NCBI GenBank assembly: GCA_902477755.1
Contig: CABSIK010000004.1
Coordinates: 62,001 to 126,000 of the forward strand
Direction: 5' to 3'
Source of the DNA: an uncultured Clostridia bacterium
GTDB lineage: Bacteria > Bacillota > Clostridia > Lachnospirales > Anaerotignaceae
Length of the DNA stretch: 64,000 nt
The notes under the pieces are model-generated. The model saw only the letters and a program-made list of their open reading frames with translations, was not told the DNA's origin and searched no databases. This document shows, piece by piece, positions 1 through 8,511 of the stretch; the first letter of the stretch is position 1, and each line of letters opens with the position of its first letter. A program made the position numbers and the translations under genes.

Positions 1-10
1 CCGTATTTTT

Positions 11-148
11 TTAATGGGAAAGCAGCTCCAGCAACAGAAGCACCGCCGCAGGGGAACAGCCGGAATTTTGTTTTGCAGGGATTTTCTGAGGTTTTGCTTT
101 TTGTTTCTGGGGCGCAAAGGGTGCTGGGATCTCTCGTTTTCCATACAT
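11..148 (-). CDS. Possible 45-aa small protein
   Basis: A short complete reading frame lies at the left edge on the minus strand. It is supported by a strong ribosome site (AGGAGGTGGT, plus-strand 153-162) eight bases before ATG 148. The peptide starts MYGKRE, is rich in Lys, Pro and Gln in its first half and ends in a Leu-rich hydrophobic tail after one Cys. Two other ATGs, at 152 and 144, lie in other frames and are also open for a while, so the frame is uncertain. I do not recognise a family. The ribosome site is the main argument that something is translated here. Confidence 0.35.
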   Translation of the reverse strand: MYGKREIPAPFAPQKQKAKPQKIPAKQNSGCSPAAVLLLLELLSH

Positions 149-204
149 ACATACCACCTCCTGTTATTACTTTATGCAGTGGGAAGAAAGTTTTTTCACT
201 TTTT

Positions 205-234
205 TTGCACGGACAGGGGTTTTTATGTTATGAT
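205..234 (+). promoter_or_regulatory. Likely sigma-A promoter of prpE
   Basis: TTGCAC at 205-210 and TATGAT at 229-234 with an 18-bp spacer, ending about 40 bases before the prpE start. Only sequence similarity supports it. Confidence 0.4.
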
Positions 235-274
235 AAAAAAGATCGAAAATAAGAAGTTGAAATGATTGGTGCGT

Positions 275-1066
275 ATGAAAAAGGAACGACGGGAACGGAA
301 CTTTCGCATATTGGAGTTCCGTGAAAATCAATATGATATTATCGGCGATGTCCATGGCTGTTATGATGAACTGATCCAGCTGGTGGAAAAGCTTGGCTAC
401 CGGGAGGAAAACGGCATTTATGTCCATCCGGACAAACGTCGGCTCATTTCCGTGGGGGATGTGTCTGATAAAGGCCCTGCCAATTTGGCATGCCTGAATT
501 TTTGGATGGATCAGGTGGCTTATAATGGCGGTTTCTGGGTGCATGGCAATCACTGCAATAAGCTTTACCGCTATTTTCTGGGGAATCGTGTGCGGATTTC
601 TCATGGTTTGGAAAAAACCGTGGCAGAATTGGACAAGCTCAGCCGGGAGGAACGGCAGGCATTCCGTATTCGCTATATGCAGTGCTATGAAAGCCAGTGC
701 TACTATCTTTTGCTGGATAAAAAACGTCTGGCAATTGTCCATGGCGGCTTGCAGGAAGAAAATATGGGATATTTTTCCGGGAAAATACGGGCAGTGTGCC
801 TTTACGGCGAAACCACCGGAGAAACAGACGAAAACGGCAGACCCCAGAGACGGGACTGGGCGGCGTCTTACCATGGCAAAGCTTTGGTGGTCTATGGGCA
901 TACAGTGGCAGAACGTCCCGACTTGGTGAATAATACCGTTGACATCGACCAAGGATGTGTCTATGGCGGTTATCTCACAGCCCTGCGCTATCCAGAAATG
1001 GAGTTTGTGCAGGTACGCGGCAAGGCTTATGCCAATTATCGCGGTGACGGCAAAGTGCCGGAATGA
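275..1066 (+). CDS. prpE: PrpE-type metallophosphatase, bis(5'-nucleosyl)-tetraphosphatase family
   Basis: Calcineurin-like metallophosphatase of about 263 aa. Seen: GDVHG at residues 24-28, GDVSDKGP at 61-68 (the usual GDxxDRGP with Arg to Lys), GNHCNKLYRY from residue 91, a later VHGG and a YGHT motif. These supply the metal and phosphate ligands of the PPP-like family. The order of motifs and wording such as GNHCNKLYRYL and RRDWAAxYxGK match Bacillus PrpE, which hydrolyses Ap4A-type dinucleotides and phosphotyrosine in vitro; the cellular role is inferred. ATG 275 was chosen over TTG 266; neither has a strong ribosome site. The gene stands alone and ends at a terminator. Confidence 0.87.
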   Translation: MKKERRERNFRILEFRENQYDIIGDVHGCYDELIQLVEKLGYREENGIYVHPDKRRLISVGDVSDKGPANLACLNFWMDQVAYNGGFWVHGNHCNKLYRYFLGNRVRISHGLEKTVAELDKLSREERQAFRIRYMQCYESQCYYLLLDKKRLAIVHGGLQEENMGYFSGKIRAVCLYGETTGETDENGRPQRRDWAASYHGKALVVYGHTVAERPDLVNNTVDIDQGCVYGGYLTALRYPEMEFVQVRGKAYANYRGDGKVPE

Positions 1067-1072
1067 AAAGAG

Positions 1073-1107
1073 AACGGATGAGCCTAAAGAGGTTCATCCG
1101 TTTTTTT
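1073..1107 (+). terminator. Intrinsic terminator after prpE
   Basis: AACGGATGA and TCATCCGTT pair around a short loop, followed directly by a T-run. Confidence 0.85.
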
Positions 1108-1202
1108 ATTGATGAAATGCACTTCTGGCGTGCTTTTTTGCCCGTCAGGTGGTGGAAAGGGGGGTGTGCTTTTGTTACCATGATAAATAAGGAGGGATTT
1201 TC

Positions 1203-1628
1203 ATGGATTTGGGAAAAAATATCGCAAAAGCAAGAAAGAACGCCAATCTGACACAGGAACAGCTGGCAGAAAAATTGCAGGTGGCAAGACAGACCGTTTC
1301 CAAATGGGAAGCAGGCACCACCATGCCTACAGTGCCGGGGCTGGTGAAACTGGCTGAAGCTTTGGGAACGGACTGCAACAGCCTTTTGGCAGAAGAAGAA
1401 AAACAGCCGGAAATCAAACAGACAGAAACAGGCTATGTGGTGGACTGGACGAAACTCTATCCCATACTGGTGACTTATCAGCAGGAAATGGACTGCGCCC
1501 CTTACGAAGCCCAGTTTGTCGCCATGATTCGGGAAGTCCAGAAAACTTATGGTTATTCCGCCGAGGATGCCATGCTGGCACTGAAAGACATTTTTGCAAA
1601 AACATATTTTAAAGAGTTCCAGCCATAA
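1203..1628 (+). CDS. XRE-family transcriptional regulator
   Basis: A 141-aa cytoplasmic DNA-binding protein. Residues 6-62 form a classic Cro/C1 helix-turn-helix (LTQEQLAEKL, then VARQTVSKWEAG), as in many single-domain Firmicute regulators. The C-terminal 75 residues (from about WTKLYPIL) are not a domain I recognise; they may sense a ligand or mediate dimerisation. Ribosome site AAGGAGGGA sits just before ATG 1203. The gene is monocistronic and closed by a terminator. The target is unknown; the two small membrane genes downstream are only a positional guess. Confidence 0.85.
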   Translation: MDLGKNIAKARKNANLTQEQLAEKLQVARQTVSKWEAGTTMPTVPGLVKLAEALGTDCNSLLAEEEKQPEIKQTETGYVVDWTKLYPILVTYQQEMDCAPYEAQFVAMIREVQKTYGYSAEDAMLALKDIFAKTYFKEFQP

Positions 1629-1649
1629 GAGGAAATCTTTAACAGAAAG

Positions 1650-1687
1650 CTGAAATCCTGATTATTATAGAAGATTTCAGTTTTTTT
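1650..1687 (+). terminator. Intrinsic terminator after XRE gene
   Basis: CTGAAATC (1650-1657) pairs with GATTTCAG (1673-1680), then seven T. The arm sequence resembles the third stem of the dispersed repeat family described elsewhere in this window. Confidence 0.85.
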
Positions 1688-1742
1688 ATTTTCGTGGACA
1701 ATATGCCCATTCTCTGCTATGCTGGGAAAAGGGGGCAGTGGG

Positions 1743-2024
1743 ATGAAGAAGATTGATGCTTTTTTTGAAAAATACTGGGTATATTTGCATTTGCTTGTGT
1801 GTGTATATTTGGCAGCCAATTCTTTCAAGCTTTGGGAGAGGTGGAGGGCATACTGGATGGTGCATATCATCATGGCAGTGTTCTTCTTTCTTTATGGCAG
1901 ATTTTGGCTCTTGTCTGCCGGAAAAATGCCAACGGTTAAAGAACGCAGAAACAGAAAGGTTACAGGTATCCTTTGTTTTGGTATTTGCTTCTGCTGCCTG
2001 ATTTTGGGTGTGTATACCCTTTGA
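1743..2024 (+). CDS. Small membrane protein, unknown function
   Basis: A 93-aa protein with three probable membrane segments: YLHLLVCVYLAANSF, MVHIIMAVFFFLY and ILCFGICFCCLILGV. A basic stretch (KERRNRK) between the second and third should face the cytoplasm. ATG 1743 follows a GGGGG-rich ribosome site; an in-frame ATG at 1719 would add eight residues. It is followed after 15 bases by a second small membrane gene, so the two are probably co-transcribed. No family recognised. Confidence 0.6.
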   Translation: MKKIDAFFEKYWVYLHLLVCVYLAANSFKLWERWRAYWMVHIIMAVFFFLYGRFWLLSAGKMPTVKERRNRKVTGILCFGICFCCLILGVYTL

Positions 2025-2039
2025 GAAAGGAAGAATCTT

Positions 2040-2384
2040 ATGGAAAAACCGAAATTACTTTTATTTTTAGACCGTCATCCCTTCATCCGAAACAATATGC
2101 AGAAGATTTTGACTGTCTGTATGTTTCTGGATTTGCTGGCAGGGGTATTTGAGCAGTACCAGATGACAAAGCCTTTGGCGGCAATCTCCGCATGGACAAC
2201 GGTATTCTTTGGGCTGTGTGCCATTTTGTATTGGTGCATGCTGAAAGAGTACCAGCAGACACAGGACGCATGGCATTGGGCATCAGATGGGTATGAGCGG
2301 CAATTGAGATTTTTTGCGTTGGCAGGGGCGGCTATGGCTGTTTTCAACGCGGTGAAATGTGCCATATATTTTATAGGAATATAA
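2040..2384 (+). CDS. Small membrane protein, unknown function
   Basis: A 114-aa protein with about three hydrophobic segments (ILTVCMFLDLLAGVF, AISAWTTVFFGLCAILYW and FFALAGAAMAVFNAVKCAIYF) and a polar loop of about 20 residues (KEYQQTQDAWHWASDGYERQ). GAAAGGAAG precedes the ATG. It lies directly after another small membrane gene and 115 bases before dgt. I do not recognise the family, and the pair may form one unit. Confidence 0.6.
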   Translation: MEKPKLLLFLDRHPFIRNNMQKILTVCMFLDLLAGVFEQYQMTKPLAAISAWTTVFFGLCAILYWCMLKEYQQTQDAWHWASDGYERQLRFFALAGAAMAVFNAVKCAIYFIGI

Positions 2385-2499
2385 GAACGGGAGAACCTTG
2401 GATTTTACAGGGTTTTTCCTATTTTTTTACAGAAAAAAAGAGGATTTTTCTGTGAAAGAAGCGTATTTTCTTATTAAGGAAGAAAAAGGAGGGATGAGA

Positions 2500-3513
2500 A
2501 TGGAATACCGTTTGTTTCAAGAAGAATTGGAGGAGAAAATACTGAGTCCGCTGGCGGCAAAAAGTTCCACTTCCAAAGGGCGGCTGCGCCCAGAGGAAAA
2601 GTGTGATTTCCGCACGGATTTTCAGCGGGACAGAGACCGCATCATCCACTGCAAAGCCTTTCGGCGCATGAAGCATAAGACACAGGTGTTCATCTCTCCC
2701 GAAGGAGATCATTACCGCACCCGTTTGACCCATACTTTGGAGGTTGCCCAGATTGCCCGAACCATTGCCAGAGCCTTGCGGCTCAATGAGGATTTGACAG
2801 AAGCCGTTGCTTTGGGTCATGACTTGGGGCATACGCCTTTTGGTCATGCTGGAGAACGGAAACTGGATGAACTCTGCAAAGACAGAGGGGGCTTTGCCCA
2901 TAACGAACAGAGCCTGCGTGTGGCTGACCGTCTGGAAAAAGACGGCAAGGGGCTGAATTTGACATGGGAGGTACGGGATGGTATACTGAACCACCGCACC
3001 AGCGGACACCCTGCCACACTGGAAGGGAAAATCGTACAGCTTTCAGACAAAATCGCATATACCAACCACGACATTGACGATGCCATTCGGGCAGGCATGC
3101 TTCGCCCAGAGGAGATTCCGGCGGAATATGTGGCAGTCATGGGGGGAACGTCCAGCAAACGCATCAATGCCATGATTCGGGATACCATATTACATAGCAC
3201 AGGCATCCATGACATCTGCATGAGTACGGAAATGCGAGGGGCGTTGACAGGACTTCGTGCATTTATGTTCCAGAAGGTCTACCACAGCGACATTGCCATT
3301 TGTGAGCACGAAAAAGCCCAGAAGATCGTAGGTGACCTCTTTGCCTACTATCTGGAACATCCACAGGAGATGGAAGGAGAGTTTCGCCGCCTTATGGAAG
3401 ATGGAGAAACGGTGGAGCAGACCGTTTGTGATTATGTCGCCTGCATGACAGACCGTTTTGCCGTGGCAAGGTACAAGAAACTCTTTATTCCTGCGGAATG
3501 GAGTGTCCTTTGA
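2500..3513 (+). CDS. dgt: Deoxyguanosinetriphosphate triphosphohydrolase-like protein
   Basis: A 337-aa HD-domain phosphohydrolase of the dGTPase type, which splits a dNTP into deoxynucleoside and triphosphate. Seen: RDRDRIIHCKAFRRMKHKTQVF near residues 43-64, the first metal His at 78 (RLTHTLEV), and the HD pair at 107-108 inside GHDLGHTPFGHAGE. Length and motif order fit the short class common in Firmicutes. ATG 2500 was chosen because AAGGAGGG ends seven bases upstream; ATG 2494 is too close to it. The gene sits before dnaG and rpoD, as in other Clostridia, fitting a role in balancing dNTP pools with replication. Confidence 0.93.
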   Translation: MEYRLFQEELEEKILSPLAAKSSTSKGRLRPEEKCDFRTDFQRDRDRIIHCKAFRRMKHKTQVFISPEGDHYRTRLTHTLEVAQIARTIARALRLNEDLTEAVALGHDLGHTPFGHAGERKLDELCKDRGGFAHNEQSLRVADRLEKDGKGLNLTWEVRDGILNHRTSGHPATLEGKIVQLSDKIAYTNHDIDDAIRAGMLRPEEIPAEYVAVMGGTSSKRINAMIRDTILHSTGIHDICMSTEMRGALTGLRAFMFQKVYHSDIAICEHEKAQKIVGDLFAYYLEHPQEMEGEFRRLMEDGETVEQTVCDYVACMTDRFAVARYKKLFIPAEWSVL

Positions 3514-3631
3514 TTTATTGATGAATTTTTGCGAAAAATCGGACTTTTGCGGTCGGTTTTTGTACAAATATACAAAACGTCGCCAAAAGGGAGGATTTTT
3601 CGGGGAAATGTCGAAATCATAGAGTATAGCA

Positions 3632-3663
3632 GGAGAAAGGAAGTGTAACAGCTTCCTTTCTCC
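3632..3663 (+). promoter_or_regulatory. Perfect 12-bp hairpin upstream of dnaG
   Basis: GGAGAAAGGAAG and CTTCCTTTCTCC form a perfect stem with an 8-base loop. No T-run follows, so it is not a standard terminator. A second small hairpin (GGAAAC / GTTTCC, 3682-3696) lies between it and the dnaG ribosome site. The function is unknown: pausing, processing or mRNA stability are possible. Confidence 0.45.
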
Positions 3664-3720
3664 AATGTTTACGGAAATTCTGGAAACGCTGTTTCCAAAA
3701 AGACGGAAGGGGGGAGGACA

Positions 3721-5499
3721 ATGCGGTATCCGAGAGAATTGATTGAGGAAATCCGTATGCAAAATGACATTGTCGATGTCATTTCCCAATACGTCCCCTT
3801 GAAGCAGAAGGGCAGTTCTTATTTCGGACTTTGCCCTTTTCATCACGAAAAGACCCCGTCTTTTTCCGTCAACAGCGAAAAGCAGTTTTATTACTGTTTC
3901 GGCTGTGGAGCGTCTGGGAATGTATACGGCTTTCTCATGGAAATGGAAAACTGTGATTTTCCAGAAGCGGTGAAAAAACTGGCGGAGCGTGCCAATATCC
4001 CTTTGCCGGAGCCTCAAATGACGGGACAGGCTCTTGCCATGGAGCGGCTGAAAACAAGGCTCTTTGAGATGCATCGGGCGGCAGGAAGGTTTTATTATGA
4101 TACCCTCCAGTCGGACGAAGGCGCACCGGCACGGGCTTATCTGGAGCGGCGGCAACTCAAGCCAAACCTAGCCAGAAAGTTCGGCATTGGTTATTCCCCA
4201 GACCGCAGACATGCCCTTTTCGACCACCTGAAGGGATTGGGATATTCCGTAGAGGATATGGTCAAAAGCGGCTTAGTCATTCCTGATAAGGAAGGAAGCG
4301 GCTACCACGACCGTTTTCGGGGACGGCTTATGTTCCCCATATTCGACGCGCAAGGACGCGTGGTAGGGTTCGGCGGCAGAATCCTAAGCAAGGGGGAACC
4401 CAAGTATCTGAATTCCCCCGAAACCATACTGTTCAGCAAGAGTCGCAATCTATACGGGCTGAACTTCGCAAAAGCCGCCAGAAAGAAGGAACTCATTCTG
4501 GTGGAAGGATATATGGATATGATTTCTATCTATCAGGCAGGATTCCATAACGTAGTGGCGTCATTGGGAACGGCATTCAACCGGGAACACGCCATGACGC
4601 TGAAGAAATACGCCGAGGACGTGATCCTGCTTTACGACAGCGACGAAGCAGGCACAAACGCCGCCCTCCGTGCCATTCCCGTTCTGGTGGAAAATGGATT
4701 CCATGTGCGGGTGACACAGGTGCCAGATGGCAAAGACCCCGACGAATTCATCAAACAAAACGGCTCAGCAGAGTTTTCCAAGCTGCTGGTCAATGCCGTT
4801 CATTATATATCGTTCCAGATCGCCTGCATCCGCAGGAAGTACGCGCTGGACAACCCGGAACATCGGGTGCGCTTTGCCACAGAGGCGGCGCAGATTTTGA
4901 CAAAATTGGAAAGCGACATCGAGCGGGATGTGTATACCGCCGAGGTCAGCCGTATGACAGGGGTGGAGGAAAGCGCCATCCAGAATGAAATACGGAAACT
5001 GCGCCGCAAGGAAGACGAGGCATTCCAGCAGGAAGCCCAGAAGCGGCAGGTACAGATGCAAAGGCAGTACGGCGGCAGAGAAAAGGAAGATCAGGGGCTG
5101 TTGGACGCCCAGAAAAGTTTGTTGTATTTTTCTGCCAGCCATCGGCATATATATGAAATTTTACAGAAGGTGTTGGATGAGGACGATTTTCCCACAGAGG
5201 TCTACGGCAAGGCATTTGAAGCCATGGGCACTTTATGGGAAGAAGCAGGGAGTGTGTTTCCTGCGGAACTGATCAGTTTTTTTGAGGAAGGCGAAGCGCA
5301 ACGGCGTGTCACGGAGATTTTCGCGGCACAACCACTGGCAGACGATGGAATCGACCTGCAAAAAGCCGTCAATGAAGCCGCAAAAGTATTGAAGCGGGCA
5401 AAGATCGACCGAAAAACGGCACAGGCATCCACTGTGGAGGAAATCCAACAGCTGGTGGAGGAGAAAAGAAAGCTGGAGGCACTGCATATTACCATCTGA
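3721..5499 (+). CDS. dnaG: DNA primase
   Basis: Makes RNA primers for DNA replication at the fork with the replicative helicase. The 592-aa protein has the CHC2 zinc finger (C38, H41, C59, C62), the central primase core, and a Toprim domain with VEG at 261-263 and the metal site YDSDEAG at 305-311. The last 150 residues are the less conserved helicase-binding region. Length is normal. ATG 3721 is preceded by AAGGGGGGAGGA. The dgt-dnaG-rpoD order is the macromolecular-synthesis arrangement of Firmicutes. rpoD follows after 40 bases and is probably co-transcribed. Confidence 0.97.
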   Translation: MRYPRELIEEIRMQNDIVDVISQYVPLKQKGSSYFGLCPFHHEKTPSFSVNSEKQFYYCFGCGASGNVYGFLMEMENCDFPEAVKKLAERANIPLPEPQMTGQALAMERLKTRLFEMHRAAGRFYYDTLQSDEGAPARAYLERRQLKPNLARKFGIGYSPDRRHALFDHLKGLGYSVEDMVKSGLVIPDKEGSGYHDRFRGRLMFPIFDAQGRVVGFGGRILSKGEPKYLNSPETILFSKSRNLYGLNFAKAARKKELILVEGYMDMISIYQAGFHNVVASLGTAFNREHAMTLKKYAEDVILLYDSDEAGTNAALRAIPVLVENGFHVRVTQVPDGKDPDEFIKQNGSAEFSKLLVNAVHYISFQIACIRRKYALDNPEHRVRFATEAAQILTKLESDIERDVYTAEVSRMTGVEESAIQNEIRKLRRKEDEAFQQEAQKRQVQMQRQYGGREKEDQGLLDAQKSLLYFSASHRHIYEILQKVLDEDDFPTEVYGKAFEAMGTLWEEAGSVFPAELISFFEEGEAQRRVTEIFAAQPLADDGIDLQKAVNEAAKVLKRAKIDRKTAQASTVEEIQQLVEEKRKLEALHITI

Positions 5500-5539
5500 T
5501 ATGGTTAGACTATAAGGAACACAGAAAGGGAGGATTGCT

Positions 5540-6613
5540 TTGAAATCCGTCGAAGAAACCACATTGTTGACCAGACTGGAAGAACTGGTTGCCATGGGCA
5601 AAAAGAAGAAAAGCGTATTAGAGTATAAAGAGGTCATGGACCATCTGGCGGATTTGGACTTGGACCCCGACCGCATCGATCGGATTTATGAATATCTGGA
5701 AACACAGGGCATTGATATCCTGGGCAATCTGGATGCAGAAGAAGAAGTTGAAAAAGACCTTGACTTGACACTGCCCGAAGGCATCAATATCGACGACCCT
5801 GTCAGAATGTATCTGAAGGAAATCGGCAAAGTGCCTCTGCTCTCCGCAGAGGAAGAAGTGGAACTGGCACAGCGTATGGAAGACGGTGACGAAGCTGCCA
5901 AAAAGAAACTGGCAGAAGCCAACCTGCGTCTGGTTGTCAGCATCGCAAAAAGATATGTAGGTCGTGGGATGCTGTTCCTTGACCTGATTCAGGAAGGCAA
6001 TCTGGGTCTGATTAAAGCCGTGGAAAAATTCGATTACCACAAGGGCTATAAATTCTCCACCTATGCCACATGGTGGATTCGCCAGGCAATCACCAGAGCT
6101 ATTGCTGATCAGGCAAGAACCATCCGTATTCCCGTACACATGGTGGAAACCATCAATAAACTCATTCGTATCTCCAGACAGCTGCTGCAGGAATTAGGCC
6201 GTGAACCGACCGCAGAAGAACTGGCAGTGGAAATGCAGATGCCCGAAGAAAAGGTTCGTGAAATCATGAAGATCGCACAGGAACCTGTTTCTCTGGAAAC
6301 CCCCATCGGCGAAGAAGAAGACAGCCATCTGGGTGACTTTATCCCCGATGATGACATTCCTGCCCCTGCGGAAGCGGCTGCATTCACTCTGCTGAAAGAA
6401 CAGCTCATCGAAGTGCTGGATACCCTCACCGAAAGGGAAGAAAAGGTATTGCGTCTGCGCTTTGGTCTGGACGACGGACGTGCCAGAACACTGGAAGAAG
6501 TGGGCAAAGAATTCAATGTCACACGAGAAAGAATCCGTCAGATCGAGGCAAAAGCCCTGCGTAAACTGCGTCATCCCAGCCGCAGCAAAAAACTGAAAGA
6601 TTATTTGGAATAA
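5540..6613 (+). CDS. rpoD: Primary RNA polymerase sigma factor (sigma-A/RpoD)
   Basis: Directs RNA polymerase to housekeeping promoters. The 357-aa protein has a short region 1.1, region 1.2 (DPVRMYLKEIGKVPLLS), the core-binding and -10 recognition block from about residue 128 to 192 (NLRLVVSIAKRYVGRGM through TYATWWIRQAITRAIADQ), region 3, and the -35 recognition helix-turn-helix near 299-346. It lacks the large insert of proteobacterial sigma-70, as in Firmicutes. TTG 5540 is the start, six bases after AAAGGGAGG; no ATG has a comparable site. A weak start codon on a dosage-sensitive gene may limit its translation. Confidence 0.97.
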   Translation: MKSVEETTLLTRLEELVAMGKKKKSVLEYKEVMDHLADLDLDPDRIDRIYEYLETQGIDILGNLDAEEEVEKDLDLTLPEGINIDDPVRMYLKEIGKVPLLSAEEEVELAQRMEDGDEAAKKKLAEANLRLVVSIAKRYVGRGMLFLDLIQEGNLGLIKAVEKFDYHKGYKFSTYATWWIRQAITRAIADQARTIRIPVHMVETINKLIRISRQLLQELGREPTAEELAVEMQMPEEKVREIMKIAQEPVSLETPIGEEEDSHLGDFIPDDDIPAPAEAAAFTLLKEQLIEVLDTLTEREEKVLRLRFGLDDGRARTLEEVGKEFNVTRERIRQIEAKALRKLRHPSRSKKLKDYLE

Positions 6614-6626
6614 GAAACACAAGTGG

Positions 6627-6670
6627 CAGGCGGCAGGCGTACCAAAAAGGGGTATGCTTGCCGCCTGTTT
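6627..6670 (+). terminator. Long GC-rich hairpin after rpoD
   Basis: A 17-bp stem with two mismatches (CAGGCGGCAGGCGTACC against GGTATGCTTGCCGCCTG) followed by only four T. It ends about 20 bases before trmK, so it may be a partial terminator inside the operon. Confidence 0.65.
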
Positions 6671-6691
6671 TGCATAGAAAGGAAACAGGTT

Positions 6692-7381
6692 ATGGATATT
6701 TCAAAACGATTGCAGGCAGTGGCAGGACTGGTGACACGCCGCAGTATGGCAGACATCGGCACTGACCATGGCTATGTGCCTTTGTACTTATACGAACAGG
6801 GGAACATCGACAGGGCTTTGGCTTGTGACCTGAACAAAGGCCCTCTGGAAAAGGCAAAGGAAAACATCGCCGCCATGGGTGCAGGAGGTGCCATCGAAAC
6901 CCGTCTGGGCAGCGGACTTTTGCCCGTACATACAGGGGAAGTGGAAAGTGCTGTCATCGCAGGCATGGGAGGTATGCTCATCTGCCGTATCCTCAAGGAA
7001 AGCGAAGAAGTGGCAAAGAGCCTGAAAGAATGGATACTTTCTCCCCAGCATGATCTGGATGCAGTGCGTCAGACAGTATGGGATTTTGGTTTTGCCATTG
7101 ATGAGGAAATCATGGTGAAAGAGGACGGGAAGTATTATCATATTTTCCGCTGTATCCCCGGTGAGGAGAAGGAAAAAACACCTGCGGCACTGTTTTACGG
7201 CGGCAGATTGTTGGAAAAACAAGACCCCATTTTGTGGGAGGAACTGACCAGAGAAGAAGCCCAGTATGAAAAAGTGGCAGAAGGTTTACGCCAGAGCGGC
7301 ACACCGAAAGCGGCGGAACGTCTGGCAGAAATCGAGGAAAAACTGGCAGTCATCAAGGAGGCGAAAGCATGGTACAAGTAA
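6692..7381 (+). CDS. trmK: tRNA (adenine(22)-N1)-methyltransferase
   Basis: SAM-dependent enzyme that methylates A22 in the tRNA D-loop. The 229-aa protein shows the SAM-binding motif ADIGTDHGYVPLYL near the N-terminus, the glycine-rich GMGGMLICRIL, and LSPQHDLDAVRQ in the catalytic region, all typical of the TrmK/YqfN family. A Glu/Lys-rich C-terminus is usual. ATG 6692 follows GAAAGGAAAC; upstream in-frame codons read through the rpoD terminator and were rejected. It overlaps the next gene by 13 bases. The trmK-nif3 pair behind rpoD is widely conserved in Firmicutes. Confidence 0.93.
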   Translation: MDISKRLQAVAGLVTRRSMADIGTDHGYVPLYLYEQGNIDRALACDLNKGPLEKAKENIAAMGAGGAIETRLGSGLLPVHTGEVESAVIAGMGGMLICRILKESEEVAKSLKEWILSPQHDLDAVRQTVWDFGFAIDEEIMVKEDGKYYHIFRCIPGEEKEKTPAALFYGGRLLEKQDPILWEELTREEAQYEKVAEGLRQSGTPKAAERLAEIEEKLAVIKEAKAWYK

Positions 7382-8487
7382 AAGATATTATGGCAGTCAT
7401 GGAGGGCATTGCCCCCAGAAAATTGGCAGAAAGCTGGGATAAACCCGGTTTGGCAGTGGGTGACCCTAACCATGAAGTGAAAAAAATACTGGTTGCGCTG
7501 GATGTGACAAAAGAAGTCATTGCGGAAGCGGCGGAAATGGGCGCGGATATGATCATCACCCACCACCCTATGCTGCTGTTCCAGAAATTTGACAGCATCA
7601 CCACAGAAACCTCTGTGGGCAGCAAAATCATTTCTTTGATTCAGAATAACATTGCGGCTTTTTCTGCTCATACCAATCTGGACATCGCTAAAGGCGGCAC
7701 CAATGACGTATTGGCGGAACTCATTGGCTTGCAGGATTTGACATACTTAGAAGAAACATGGGCAGAGGACTTGAAGAAAATCGCAGTTTTCGTGCCTGTG
7801 ACCCACGCTGAAGGGGTACGGAAAGCTATGTGTGACGCTGGCGCTGGAGAAATCGGCAATTATACTTGCTGCACCTTTGGGGCACCGGGAGAAAGCACCT
7901 TCCTGCCCATGGAAGGCAGCAATCCTTTCTTAGGTGAACAGGGCAAGCTGGAACGGGTGGAAGAAGTCCGTCTGGAGGCTTTGGTGCCTGCATCTCAGGA
8001 GGCAAAGGTCATTGCAGCTATGAAGGCAGCCCATCCTTATGAAGAAGTGGCTTATGATGTATACGCTGTGGAACAGAGATACAAAAAAGAAGGCATCGGA
8101 CGTATGGGCGTATTGCCTGCGCCTGTGGCGTTTGCAGACTTTGCCAGAATGCTCAAAGAAAAATTAGGTCTGGACAGTATTCGCCTGACAGGTGACCCAC
8201 ATAAAATGATTCAGAAGGTAGCTCTTTGCACAGGCAGCGGCGCGGAATTTATACTGCCTGCGTATTACGCCGGTGCGGACGCTTATCTGACAGCGGACAT
8301 CAAATTCCACGAAGCCCAGAAGGCAGTGGAAACAGGCATTTGTGTGGCAGATGTGACCCATTATGCCAGCGAAGTGCTTATCGTGCCTGTGATTCAGAAA
8401 GCGCTGGAACAGGCGGCAGCAGAAAAGGGCTGGGCGCTGGAAGTGGTTTGCTCCAAAGTCAATGGGCAGACATTCTGGGCGCTGTAA
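7369..8487 (+). CDS. Nif3-like dinuclear metal-centre protein (YqfO family)
   Basis: A 372-aa protein of the Nif3/GTP cyclohydrolase I type 2 family; the true substrate is not settled. Metal ligands are visible in MIITHHPMLLF (His pair near residue 64), in the HTNLD segment, and in the C-terminal THYASE. The length, over 100 residues more than E. coli YbgI, reflects the central CutA-like insertion typical of Gram-positive members. It overlaps trmK by 13 bases, so the two are translationally coupled. The chemical role is unknown; automatic names with GTP cyclohydrolase should be treated with caution. Confidence 0.9.
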   Translation: MVQVKDIMAVMEGIAPRKLAESWDKPGLAVGDPNHEVKKILVALDVTKEVIAEAAEMGADMIITHHPMLLFQKFDSITTETSVGSKIISLIQNNIAAFSAHTNLDIAKGGTNDVLAELIGLQDLTYLEETWAEDLKKIAVFVPVTHAEGVRKAMCDAGAGEIGNYTCCTFGAPGESTFLPMEGSNPFLGEQGKLERVEEVRLEALVPASQEAKVIAAMKAAHPYEEVAYDVYAVEQRYKKEGIGRMGVLPAPVAFADFARMLKEKLGLDSIRLTGDPHKMIQKVALCTGSGAEFILPAYYAGADAYLTADIKFHEAQKAVETGICVADVTHYASEVLIVPVIQKALEQAAAEKGWALEVVCSKVNGQTFWAL

Positions 8488-8511
8488 GAGGAGAAAAGGA
8501 GGAGAAAAGTC

